From NCBI RefSeq assembly GCF_964019715.1, contig NZ_OZ026463.1, forward strand, positions 310,001-374,000: a stretch of DNA of 64,000 nucleotides, written 5' to 3'. Each line of letters begins with the position of its first letter. Within the stretch, counting starts at the first letter, position 1. This stretch comes from Spiroplasma endosymbiont of Lonchoptera lutea (GTDB lineage Bacteria > Bacillota_I > Bacilli_A > Mycoplasmatales > Nriv7). Positions 51,142 to 60,725 of the stretch are shown one piece after another. The notes beneath the pieces were generated by a model. That model saw only the letters and a program-made list of their open reading frames with translations. It had not been told where the DNA came from and did not search any database. The translations under genes and the position numbers were made by a program.

Positions 51142-52125
51142 TTATTCCTTTTCTTTCATTTTTCTTAAAAATTTGCTGAATTTATCCATTTTTAAGTATT
51201 CTAAGTCTTCTAAATCAATTGCTGTGTCAGTATAGTATTTGTCTTCATAGTCAGGATTTACTTTTGCATTTAAGTAATCTCTTAAAAATGCTAGATAAAA
51301 AGAATTGTAAGTGTTTAATATTGGTAGAGGAATTTTTAGTTTAAAAAAATAAATATCAAGTTCAGGAATATCACGATATTTAATGCGACGGCCCCTTTTA
51401 TTATTTTTAGCATCAATTAAGGTGTTTCGTCAGCGTTCATATTCTTCAATGCTCGTAAAGGTGCCATAAATGACTTTTAAGTAGGGGCGAAAAATATTAA
51501 CTGGTTTTTTGCGAATTCCCACAATCACATTGTTGGCAATATCACGAACTTTAACTCAAATATGTTTATCTCTTTGACCGCTAGCCAACACAATATGACC
51601 AAAATGTCGTGCTAGAGCGAAATATTCTTGAATACCGGTTTCTTCGTTTTTGGTATTATTTTTTTCTCAATCAGTTCCTTCTAAAAATAAATTAGTTTCA
51701 TCTCACAAAAGTAAGGTTTTGTCCGGCAATACCGGATAATCAAAGTCTAACAATCCCATATGCCCTAAACTTAATTTTTGGGTTTCTAGTAATGGAAATG
51801 TTGATGCGATATGATATTTTTTCTTTTTTAGTAATTTTGATGCGTATACTAGAAAGGCGGTTTTTCCAGTTCCTAATGAACCAATAACAATATTTAATGG
51901 TGAGTTTTTTAAGAAATTAATAACTTTGTTAATTTGTGTTAAATTACTAATTTTAAAAAGGAAAATTAAAATACAACCTGCTAAAAATAAATAGCTCACA
52001 ATGTTTTTAAAATAACCGTTGTAAATATATCAAATTGCTCCTCAATGTCATAAAATTAAAAATGAGGTGCGATTTAATTCAATAAAATGGTTATTTTTTT
52101 CTATTATTCATTTGCAAAATTTCAT
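51142..52125 (-). CDS. Plectrovirus Zot-like morphogenesis ATPase
   Basis: 327 residues, nearly identical to 10106-11092: membrane segment, Walker A GSLGTGKTAF, Walker B LLLWDETNLFLEG. The stop has shifted one codon earlier (CAA to TAA). Confidence 0.87.
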
Positions 52126-52149
52126 CTTACACCTCACTTTATTTTTTTA

Positions 52150-52398
52150 TTAGCGTACTGCTCCAAGTAGTTTTTCAAACATTTTAAAGCAAATAAAGAA
52201 TATTGCCAAAATAAATGGAAAAATGAATATTCAATAGTCAGCAAAGAAGTTACCAACTTGTGGCATATTAACAGCAATAATTTCTCACATTTTAGTAAAC
52301 GCTGTTATGATCGCATTTCATAATTTAGTCATTGCGTCACTAGCTGTTATTTTTTCTACTGTTACTGGTGTTTCTCCCACTAAGAAAATTCCAATCAT
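52150..52398 (-). CDS. Plectrovirus probable major coat protein
   Basis: 82 residues; the C-terminal 65 match 11117-11362 exactly while the N-terminus differs (MIGIFLVGETPVTVEK versus MIGTFLADAPATVEK). Strong SD GGGGGTG. Confidence 0.72.
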
Positions 52399-52447
52399 AT
52401 AATCACCCCCTTTCTTTTAATATAACTTCTTGACATTAATTTCGCTT

Positions 52448-52678
52448 CTATCTAAATACTGATATGGTTTTCCAAAGTAGCATTAGAATAAATCACACCA
52501 TAATTGCTGTTAAAAATCAAAAAGCAATGTTTGCTATTAAAAGTCAAAGTGGTGCTTCTATTAATTTAATTTCTTTACCACCAGTAACATGCGCCGGGAT
52601 AGTTGTAATTTGAATAAATAAATCTCAGAAAGTTTGTTTAATTTGTTCTCAATTAAATTCTTTTAAATTTATTGTCAT
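52448..52678 (-). CDS. Plectrovirus small membrane protein (76 aa)
   Basis: Homologue of 11528-11758 (NWEQIKQTFWDLFIQ, PAHVTGGKEI, C-terminal helix). Confidence 0.72.
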
Positions 52679-52681
52679 TTT

Positions 52682-52843
52682 TTATCTCCCAAAAATCATT
52701 TTTATTGGTAAATACATAATTGAGATTAATGCGAAAATAAAAGTAATTATAATAATTAATTCGGCAATAAACGCAACTTGTGTAGGCATTTTTTCTATCG
52801 GAACAAACAGTTTTAAGAATTCCATAATAATTTCTCAAAACAT
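52682..52843 (-). CDS. Plectrovirus very small membrane protein (53 aa)
   Basis: Homologue of 11762-11923: MFWEIIMEFLKLFVPIEKMP and one membrane helix. Start overlaps previous stop. Confidence 0.7.
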
Positions 52844-53064
52844 TATTTTTCATCCTCGTTATTTTCTTTTGAATTAGGAGCTTTAACTCATTCTTTAAAG
52901 CGAGCAATAAATACTTTTTCGTCTTTTGTAAAATTACCAGAATTATTTTTAATGGCATTTTTATATTTAATTCGCATTTTTATTTTGGCATAAATTTTAT
53001 AAGCAAAATATGCCGATAGCATTATGCTGATAATAATAAATATTAGTCCAATTGCAATATTCAT
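52843..53064 (-). CDS. Plectrovirus single-span membrane protein (73 aa)
   Basis: Homologue of 11923-12144 with the GNFTKDEKVFIARFKEWVK tail. Confidence 0.72.
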
Positions 53065-53066
53065 TT

Positions 53067-53393
53067 TTAAACTCCTTTAAAATAGTTATAATTTGTATCT
53101 TTTTTATTGTTTTCTTTTTCGACAATGAAGAAACTTAATAATTCTTGTCCTTTAATTAACTTGGTTTCTTGCTCTGGTTGATTAATTGAAATTACTTGGT
53201 ATTCATTATTCTTGATTATTCCGATGCAAATTGAATTTTCATATTTTCCTTTATAAACAAATCGTTTTGGAAACCAAATACCGATTTGTTTATTAAATCA
53301 CGGAATTTTTGGTGCCTTGATTAAAATTGCGTTTTGAGTTTCTTTTAAGAGATATTTTTTAGTATTTAAGAAAATGTTTTCAATTTTTTTCAT
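53067..53393 (-). CDS. Plectrovirus soluble protein of unknown function (108 aa)
   Basis: Homologue of 12147-12476; one residue shorter. First gene of the second viral transcription unit. Confidence 0.66.
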
Positions 53394-53444
53394 AGTAAAT
53401 TACCTTTCTTATTTGTTATAAACTAAGTTATTTAACTAAGTTTT

Positions 53445-53479
53445 TTAAACATTCATATATCGCAGATTTGAATGTTTAA
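53445..53479. other. Conserved viral hairpin (covarying stem), copy 2
   Basis: TTAAACATTCA / TGAATGTTTAA around TATATCGCAGATT. Relative to 12542-12576 two base pairs are exchanged with compensation; the loop is identical. AACTAAGTT repeats flank it as in copy 1. Confidence 0.72.
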
Positions 53480-53682
53480 CAATTTTTGTTAGTAAACTTC
53501 GTTTACTAATTAACTTAGTTTGATTTCATTGGTGCAAAAAAATATAAAGCATAATTAAAAATAATAAGTGTTAATTTAACCTTATATTTCTTGCAATAAA
53601 TAAATGAGCTCATATTTATTTATTGATTTTGTGTAAAACTAACATAAGTGTGTGCTTTACACAAAAAATTTTAAAATAAGTA
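53480..53682. other. Intergenic region with two further inverted repeats
   Basis: No gene. TAAATAAATGAGCTCAT-ATTTATTTA at about 53597-53622 and TTGTGTAAA / TTTACACAA at about 53634-53664. Either could end transcription from the viral or the ribosomal side. Confidence 0.4.
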
Positions 53683-53711
53683 TTGCATTTGTGTTAAAAA
53701 CATATTATTAT
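53683..53711 (+). promoter_or_regulatory. rplJ-rplL promoter
   Basis: TTGCAT, 17-bp spacer, TATTAT; about 10 bp upstream of the L10 leader and about 200 bp upstream of rplJ. Confidence 0.6.
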
Positions 53712-53717
53712 TATCTT

Positions 53718-53840
53718 ATGCTATCAATAGTCTATAGACAGCAACGGGGAAACCTTAATTATGTTGCCGAGGATTAAAAGGTATAGGATTTTGGATTACA
53801 AAAACTCTTTTAAACTCGGTATTACATACCGAGTTTTTTT
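53718..53840 (+). promoter_or_regulatory. L10 leader with transcription attenuator
   Basis: Between promoter and rplJ: the segment around GACAGCAACGGGGAAACC and TTGCCGAGG resembles the L10/L12-binding kink-turn region of Firmicutes L10 leaders. It ends in a perfect terminator, AAACTCGGTA / TACCGAGTTT with T7 (53812-53840), 65 bp before the gene. Excess L10 complex would be expected to stop transcription there. Confidence 0.72.
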
Positions 53841-53906
53841 ATGTAAGATAGATATTGATTTCAGGATTAAACGGTTATGTTTAAGAAATTAGGAAGGGGT
53901 GGATGA

Positions 53907-54401
53907 ATGCGACCAGCAATAGAAACTAAAAATAATATTGTTCAAGAGATTAAAACAAAGATTGCATCGTCAAAGTCAATAACTATTATTCATTATCATG
54001 GATTTTCTGTTCAAGATTTAACTAATTTAAAGTTACAGTTAAGAAGTGAAGATGCTAGTTTAAAAATTTATAAAAATACATTAGTAAGAAGAGCATTACA
54101 AGAGTTAAGTGTTAATAATTTAGATGATGTCTTATTAGGCCCTAATGCATTAGTGTTTTCGGCAACTGATGAAATTGTAGGCCCAAGATTATTAGCTAAT
54201 TTTGCTAAGGAACATAAAAATTTAGTATTAAAAAGTGCTATTTTGGATGGTAAAGTAGTGTTATATGATGAATTACAAGTATTAGCCACATTGCCTTCAA
54301 AAAACAGCCTTATTTCAATGTTTGCTTCAGCAATTATTAGTCCATTAATTAATGTTGCTTTAGCAATTAAAGCCATTGCTGATAAACAACTAACAGAATA
54401 A
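53907..54401 (+). CDS. rplJ: 50S ribosomal protein L10
   Basis: 164 residues. Matches L10: MRPAIETKNNIVQEIK, SITIIHYHGFSVQDL, KIYKNTLVRRAL and a C-terminal helix that holds L7/L12 dimers. SD AAGGGGTGG. Operon with rplL. Confidence 0.94.
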   Translation: MRPAIETKNNIVQEIKTKIASSKSITIIHYHGFSVQDLTNLKLQLRSEDASLKIYKNTLVRRALQELSVNNLDDVLLGPNALVFSATDEIVGPRLLANFAKEHKNLVLKSAILDGKVVLYDELQVLATLPSKNSLISMFASAIISPLINVALAIKAIADKQLTE

Positions 54402-54436
54402 ACTGATATATAAAAATAAAAGGAGAGAATTATATT

Positions 54437-54895
54437 ATGGCAGAAAATAATCCAATAAAAAAAGATACCCAAGAAGAAATAGAAAATAAAATTAACGAAG
54501 AAAAAACTGGTAGTGTTAAAAAAGGTAATAAAATAACAAAACAAGATATTATCGCTTCGCTAGCAGAGATGAAATTAATTGAACTAAATGAATTAGTAAA
54601 AGCAATTGAAGAACATTTTAATGTTACTGCTAGTGCACCAGTGATGATGCAAGCAGCTTCACAGGGTGATGGTAATGTTGCACCGACAGAGGTAAATGTT
54701 ATTTTAACTAAACTTGGTGATTCTAAAATTGCAGTTATTAAAGCAGTAGCCGAGATTACCGAAAAACCTTTAATGGAAGCTAAAAAATTAGTTGAGGGTG
54801 AAAATCCAGTAATTAAAGAAAAAGTTAAACCAGAAGAAGCCGAAAAAATTAAGGAAAAACTTGTTGCTGCTGGTGCTGGGGTTGAAATTAAATAA
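54437..54895 (+). CDS. rplL: 50S ribosomal protein L7/L12 with N-terminal extension
   Basis: 152 residues, against about 122 usually. A charged extension of about 35 residues (MAENNPIKKDTQEEIENKIN and on) precedes the normal start KQDIIASLAEMKLIELNELVKAIEE. The C-terminal domain VNVILTKLGDSKIAVIKAVAEIT is standard and recruits translation GTPases. AAAGGAGAG supports this start; no SD lies before a shorter one. Confidence 0.93.
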   Translation: MAENNPIKKDTQEEIENKINEEKTGSVKKGNKITKQDIIASLAEMKLIELNELVKAIEEHFNVTASAPVMMQAASQGDGNVAPTEVNVILTKLGDSKIAVIKAVAEITEKPLMEAKKLVEGENPVIKEKVKPEEAEKIKEKLVAAGAGVEIK

Positions 54896-54919
54896 ATTTT
54901 AAAAATAACTAAAAAAGTA

Positions 54920-54949
54920 TTTACATCTTATATTAGGATATGTTAATAT
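54920..54949 (+). promoter_or_regulatory. Promoter of the structured RNA after rplL
   Basis: TTTACA, 18-bp spacer, TAATAT. It would start transcription at about 54955, exactly where the folded region begins. Confidence 0.5.
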
Positions 54950-54952
54950 AAA

Positions 54953-55120
54953 GGTGTCCTATTCAAGGACATTCTACACAAAAATGTCCGATGACTAAGA
55001 TAAAGGCGTGCGATATTAATTCGCACAGCACTGTTTTAAGTAGCTTAGTCCTGTGCGGTATTGGGGTATCCGAAATGTTCCTCACTAAAACCTAGCAAAG
55101 GTATATTTGCTAGGTTTTTT
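54953..55120 (+). ncRNA. Structured RNA or riboswitch-like leader of unknown class
   Basis: About 165 nt ending in a strong terminator (AAACCTAGCAAA / TTTGCTAGGTTT plus T6, 55088-55120). Paired elements: TGTCC/GGACA (54955-54971), GACTAAG/CTTAGTC (54993-55050), GTGCGA/TCGCAC (55008-55026). Two can switch: GGACATT with AATGTCC (54967-54989), and GCACAG with CTGTGC (55023-55056). The pattern suits an attenuator for the secreted-protein gene at 55263 (now truncated) or an independent RNA. It does not match riboswitch cores I know. Confidence 0.55.
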
Positions 55121-55262
55121 GTTTGTCAAATAATGGGCGGATTATCGTTATCTTGAAAAGATGTTTCAACTTTAAATATTATATGATTATTTTGACATTT
55201 TTGTGTCATAATTGTTGTAGTTAAGATTGTATAAATAACTAAATAATTCAAAGTGAGGAATA

Positions 55263-55370
55263 ATGATGAGTAAGTTTTTATTTTATAAACCATTATTAGT
55301 AATTGCTTCGTTATTTATTAGTACTAATGGTACAAAATTTTTATTTGCTAATAAGTTAACTGGAAATAAA
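55263..55370 (+). pseudogene. Secreted-protein gene truncated by IS30-B
   Basis: 36 codons: MMSKFLFYKPLLVIASLFIS signal peptide, then TNGTKFLFANKLTGNK, where the right end of element B starts (55371). GAGG precedes the ATG pair. Upstream at 55193-55208 is the palindrome TGACA-TTTTTG-TGTCA, a possible operator. Confidence 0.7.
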
Positions 55371-56276
55371 TGCCAAATTGTAAAGTTAAGTGTAACTAAA
55401 TTATTTTTCTAACCAAATATTCGATTGGCGAAAGATAATTTAGTATTTTTCTTGGTCTTTGGTTTAAAGACAATATAAATTTATGAACTGCATTTTTAGT
55501 AGTGTTTGAAAAATTAAATTTTTTAGGAAATTTTTCTCTAATTAAACCATTAGTATTTTCATTAGTACCTCTTTGTCAAGGTGAATATGCATCAGCAAAA
55601 TAAATTTTCACATTTAAATTTTTTTCAAGTTGTTGTCAATTAGCAAATTCTTTACCCCTATCAAATGTTATAGTCTTAACAAGATTATTTGGAAGAATTG
55701 ATAAATAATGACTAATATTTTTGTTAATAACTTTAGTAGTTCTATTTTCAACTAATATTGCTAAAGTAAATCTTGATGTTCTTTCAACTAAAGTTATTAA
55801 ACATGATTTACTTTTACCTCGTGATGATACTACAGTATCACCTTCTCAATGGCCAAGAGTTATGCGATTATTAACATTTCGTTCTTTAATGGATTTACCA
55901 TTAAATTTACCCCGATTTTCTTGAGATTTTCGTTTCTTACCTTTTCTTCTTAAATTTTTACTAGTAACCTTTTCAAGTAATCCAGAATAAATTCAATTGT
56001 AAATTGTTTTAAAACTAATAATTCATTCTTGATGAAAATTTTTAATTCTGCCATAAATTTGTTCAGGCGATCAACCTAATAATAATTTTTGTTGTACATA
56101 TTTTACTAATTCTCTATTTTTAAATTTATGAAAATAAACATGTAATTGTTTTCTATTTTCTGCTTTATTTTGTGCAATTAATGAAAAATAATGATTATTA
56201 TCTTTATTTCTATTAACTTCTCGATTAATAGTACTAATACTTCGATTAAGATTTTTAGCTATTTCACTAATTTTTA
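55371..56276 (-). mobile_element. IS30-type element B, copy 2 (left end removed by IS30-A)
   Basis: From the right end TGCCAAATTGTAAAG at 55371 to 56276, where an IS30-A fragment begins. It contains the uninterrupted part of the transposase that is split in copy 1. Confidence 0.88.
55396..56276 (-). pseudogene. IS30-family transposase (element B), start missing
   Basis: About 293 codons from KISEIAKNLNRS to YLVRKII; DDE core complete (LGHWEGDTVV, TFDRGKEFANW, NENTNGLIRE). The first about 24 codons are replaced by IS30-A, so there is no normal start. Confidence 0.9.
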
Positions 56277-56838
56277 CCTGAATTGTAAATATAAATGGGA
56301 CAGTTTTTTAAAATAATTGTATTAAATCTATTGGTCTTTTATTAAGATAATGATTTTCTGGGTGTAGAATTAATTTGAAATGCTATAGAATTTAAGTCTT
56401 TTTGTTTATATGAAGATAAATCAGTAGATTTTGGTAAATATCTTCTTAAAATACCATTATTGTTCTCATTTAAACCTCTTTGACAAGGTTTGCCGGCATC
56501 TGCAAAATAAATTTTAACATTACAATTTTTTTCAATTAATTTTCATTTACTAAATTCTTTACCACGATCAAAAGTAATAGTTTTAATTGTTCCTGGTATT
56601 AATTTTGAAATAAATTTTATTATACTTTGTGTAATACTTTCTGCTTTATGATTTTTAGTTTTCAAAGGAATTGTGGTTTTTGATCATATATCAGCTAAAG
56701 TAATAATAGAACTTTTATGATCTTTACCAACGATAGTATCTCCCTCTAAATGGCCAAATTCTTGTATATTTTTAATATTTGGAATGATTAAATTTCTTTC
56801 ATGAATAGATTTACAATTATTAATTCTGCCCCTAGTTT
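56277..56838 (-). mobile_element. IS30-A 3' fragment (562 bp)
   Basis: Right-end part, cut at CCCCTAGTTT where complete copy 9 begins. One extra T (TTTTATTAAGATAATG) also disrupts the remaining frame. Confidence 0.92.
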
Positions 56839-57899
56839 CCTGAATTGTAAATATAAATGGGACAGTTTTTTAAAATAATTGTATTAAATCTATTGGTCTT
56901 TTATAAGATAATGATTTTCTGGGTGTAGAATTAATTTGAAATGCTATAGAATTTAAGTCTTTTTGTTTATATGAAGATAAATCAGTAGATTTTGGTAAAT
57001 ATCTTCTTAAAATACCATTATTGTTCTCATTTAAACCTCTTTGACAAGGTTTGCCGGCATCTGCAAAATAAATTTTAACATTACAATTTTTTTCAATTAA
57101 TTTTCATTTACTAAATTCTTTACCACGATCAAAAGTAATAGTTTTAATTGTTCCTGGTATTAATTTTGAAATAAATTTTATTATACTTTGTGTAATACTT
57201 TCTGCTTTATGATTTTTAGTTTTCAAAGGAATTGTGGTTTTTGATCATATATCAGCTAAAGTAATAATAGAACTTTTATGATCTTTACCAACGATAGTAT
57301 CTCCCTCTAAATGGCCAAATTCTTGTATATTTTTAATATTTGGAATGATTAAATTTCTTTCATGAATAGATTTACAATTATTAATTCTGCCCCTAGTTTC
57401 TTTTTGTTTATGAGGTTTATTTTTGCCTTTTCTCAATAAATTTTTTTCATCAAAACCCATTCGATTTGTTTTAAACATGTTATATAAAGTTTTTGTTGAA
57501 ATATTTTTTATTTTATTTTTCTTTAAAAAATCAGCAATTATATCAAGAGCATAATTTTTAGTAATTAACAAATGATTGATAGTATTAATTTCTGTTAAAG
57601 TTAAAATTATTAATTTTCTACCTGCATTTTGTTTATTTTTTTGAACTTGATTCAATATTTCTAATGGTAATAAGTTTTGATTTAATAATTTACAAACTCT
57701 GTGTACAGTTGATTTACTATAATCAATTGCTTTTGCTATTTTACGAATAGAAAATCCATAACTTTTATATTCTTTTATTGCTATTATTGATTCAATAGTC
57801 AGATACTTATACATTGTGCTAATTCCTTTCTTTTCTTAATTATAGAATTAACACAATTTGTTTTTTATATAAGTGTCCTTTTTAATTTTACATTTCAGG
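56839..57899 (-). mobile_element. IS30-type element A, copy 9 (complete)
   Basis: 1061 bp between two same-orientation fragments. Confidence 0.95.
56870..57814 (-). CDS. IS30-family transposase (element A, copy 9)
   Basis: 314 residues, consensus sequence with intact DDE core. Confidence 0.93.
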
Positions 57900-58578
57900 T
57901 TTCAAAAGAATTGTGGTTTTTGATCATATATCAGCTAAAGTAATAATAGAACTTTTATGATCTTTACCAACGATAGTATCTCCCTCTAAATGGCCAAATT
58001 CTTGTATATTTTTAATATTTGGAATGATTAAATTTCTTTCATGAATAGATTTACAATTATTAATTCTGCCCCTAGTTTCTTTTTGTTTATGAGGTTTATT
58101 TTTGCCTTTTCTCAATAAATTTTTTTCATCAAAACCCATTCGATTTGTTTTAAACATGTTATATAAAGTTTTTGTTGAAATATTTTTTATTTTATTTTTC
58201 TTTAAAAAATCAGCAATTATATCAAGAGCATAATTTTTAGTAATTAACAAATGATTGATAGTATTAATTTCTGTTAAAGTTAAAATTATTAATTTTCTAC
58301 CTGCATTTTGTTTATTTTTTTGAACTTGATTCAATATTTCTAATGGTAATAAGTTTTGATTTAATAATTTACAAACTCTGTGTACAGTTGATTTACTATA
58401 ATCAATTGCTTTTGCTATTTTACGAATAGAAAATCCATAACTTTTATATTCTTTTATTGCTATTATTGATTCAATAGTCAGATACTTATACATTGTGCTA
58501 ATTCCTTTCTTTTCTTAATTATAGAATTAACACAATTTGTTTTTTATATAAGTGTCCTTTTTAATTTTACATTTCAGG
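57900..58578 (-). mobile_element. IS30-A 5' fragment (679 bp)
   Basis: Left-end part with transposase start at 58493. It overlaps the 562-bp fragment across copy 9 by about 180 bp of element sequence, so they are not two halves of one element. Confidence 0.92.
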
Positions 58579-58628
58579 ATAAAAAATCTTATAAACATGT
58601 TTTCTATAAAAATCAAATTTAATCTCGG

Positions 58629-58656
58629 TAGACATTTTTTACTTATTTATTAATAT
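58629..58656 (+). promoter_or_regulatory. Promoter of the secreted protein at 58733
   Basis: TAGACA, 16-bp spacer, TAATAT; equivalent to 44618-44646. An AAAGGAGG at about 58665 inside the leader has no start codon next to it. Confidence 0.5.
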
Positions 58657-58732
58657 ATTTTGTAAAGGAGGATTGATTGTTCAATAAATTTTATTAATTA
58701 GCAAAAATTCACATAAAGGATTTGATTAAATT

Positions 58733-59080
58733 ATGAAAAAATTACTAGCAATTTTAGGAACAATAACAATATCAGGAAACGCGATAGCATGCCTTGTTGG
58801 TAATGCTCCCGCTCCAACAAAAAATGAAATTAATTCTTTACAAACAAATAATTTAGAAACTTTAAATAGAAATAAAAGAGACTTGGGTGCTACAGCTATT
58901 ATTACCGGTATTGCAATTGGTCTTTCTTTACTTAGTTCTGGTGTTGCTATTACTGATTCTTATAACAAGGATGGCGTAGCAAAAAAAGTTATAGATGGGT
59001 ACGGAGAAAATTATGTTAGAGGTGCTGGTAAAACAACAGATTCAGATGGTTCAACTATTTGATGACCTGATGCATCATAA
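58733..59080 (+). CDS. Secreted small protein with dibasic RNKR motif
   Basis: 115 residues, last part through two TGA Trp codons. Signal peptide MKKLLAILGTITISGNAIAC, then LVGNAPAPTKNEIN and NLETLNRNKRD as in 45811. Next is a Gly/Ala/Ser-rich hydrophobic helix (GIAIGLSLLSSGVAI) and a polar end. It could be processed at NKR to release a membrane-active peptide; that is inference. Convergent with the transposase that follows. Confidence 0.68.
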
Positions 59081-59099
59081 TTATTCAAACTTCTATAAA

Positions 59100-60182
59100 T
59101 TAGGTTGTTAAAAACTTTTGTAATGTTTGAAATGGAGTTTTAGTGTTTAATGACGAATGGCCACGCTCAAAGTTATAAAAATAATAATATTTGTTTAAAT
59201 AATGTTGAAGTTCATTTTGATTTAACTTTTTATTCTTAGCATAAAATAATTTAGTATAGTGTTGATGAAACCGCTCGATTTTACCGTTACTCTGAGGAGA
59301 ACGGATTGGTGTCGTCTCGTGAACAATTCTATTTTTCGAAAGAAAGGTTGTAAAAGGCCTTTCTTTTACTTTGTATGATTTTTTATTACTTCAATTAGTA
59401 GTAGTGAATTCTGGAGCATTATCAGTACGAAGGCGTTTAATGGTTATGCCAAGTTCACGAAAATCTTTCATTGCTCTTTGTACAGCATTAATAGCATTGT
59501 TAGTTCCTAAACTATCATAAACATAACCAAATACTATGCGTGTCATTTCGTCAATGAAATCATAAATATAATATTTTTTATCAACCGGAAAATTTGCTGG
59601 GGTAATAATTTTAGCATCCATTTGTAAAAGACCAATCTCAGAGACTTCATAACGCTTAAAATGGCGTTTAGTTTGTTTGATTTGTTGTTTTAATTCTTTT
59701 CAACGAGGGTCGGATTTAATTCAATGATAAAAAGTTTTGATGTTTTTCGGAACTTCTGAATTTTTAATATCTTGAAAACCAATTTTTAAATTGTTAAATA
59801 AAGACCACATTCCACCGGCTTTGATATTTTTGTAATTAAAATATAAATCGCATACTTTTTTGCGAGAATTTAAACTATATTGATAATTAAGATTTTGTGG
59901 TTTTGTAGTTTTAAACAATAACAAATCTAAATTGTCAGAATAATAAGCGGTCATAATTTTTTCTGCCCAACGATAAAAGGTTTTCGTTGCATTCTTAAAA
60001 TATTTTTTAATAAGTTTTGTTAAAGTTGTTTCTTCTATATAAAAATAAGTGCATAAATTTAAATAGGCAGTAATGCGTTTTTTAGTTTTATAGTAATAAG
60101 GATTACGGCAATTAGCACTTAATCAGCTTTGGATTCTTGCTTTTAAATTCGCTAAATCAGCTTGGGAAATAATATATTTCAT
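59100..60182 (-). CDS. Plectrovirus-associated integrase-core transposase (second variant)
   Basis: 360 residues. Same architecture as 43460-44551: IGLLQMDAKIITP, RLRTDNAPEFTTTN and RSPQSNGKIERFHQH supply D, D, E. The stretch IDEMTRIVFGYVYDSLGTNN is identical in both, the remainder moderately diverged. AAGGAG before ATG. First gene downstream of this viral variant's lipoprotein gene. Confidence 0.82.
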
Positions 60183-60258
60183 TTTTTTAAACTCCTTAAA
60201 TTAAGAAAACCGTATTACAAAAAATACGATTTTCAAAAATATTTATTAAATTACTAAA

Positions 60259-60672
60259 TTAATGAGGCATTTCCGCTGAGAATGAAGTTATATAATGTTT
60301 AAAATCGTGTAGTTTATCCACTAATCCAATTGTAATTTTTACATTGACAATTTCTGATATAGTATAAATATCTGTTTTAAATCCACTACCAGGAGTATTA
60401 AAAGATTGTAATGTTCCATTTTTTTTATAAAAATTAAACGCAGAAATTCAGTTTTTATAACCAAACAAACGAAATCGGTTGGGATATTCAAGCTCAACAT
60501 CACTAGGTCAAGTAAAACCGCTTTCACTTATATCTAATCAATAATCACCATGATGAATTAATTTAGTTTTTTTCAAACTGGGAAATTGCAGTTTTTTTTC
60601 AAAAATACTAGGACTACATCCAAAAATAAACATTATACAAACTGAATTTAAAGCTAATAAAAATTTTCGCAT
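60259..60672 (-). CDS. Lipoprotein carrying the N-terminal domain of the adjacent viral adsorption-type protein (second virus)
   Basis: 137 residues. Signal peptide with lipobox MFIFGC (Cys about 19), short linker, then about 105 residues matching the N-terminal domain encoded at the start of 60726-62601 (NTKLIHHGDYWLDISESGF to HYITSFSAEMP), ending PH. DNA match is 60267-60567 against 62114-62415, almost identical. Unlike the large gene, its A-tract has eight A and the frame is open. Same layout as 46497-46964 but an unrelated domain sequence. Confidence 0.85.
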
Positions 60673-60725
60673 AAAGAAAAATCCTCCTTTCAAAGGAATT
60701 ATATTATAAAAAATAATGGCAATAT

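Noticed and set aside
54068-54544. 158-codon minus-strand frame opposite rplJ/rplL
   Set aside because: Antisense of ribosomal protein genes; no supporting signals.
60339-60527. 62-codon frame inside the second viral lipoprotein
   Set aside because: It is the shifted frame of the lipoprotein; the same shadow appears at 62186-62375 in the large gene, and there it links to the real frame only because of the A9 tract.
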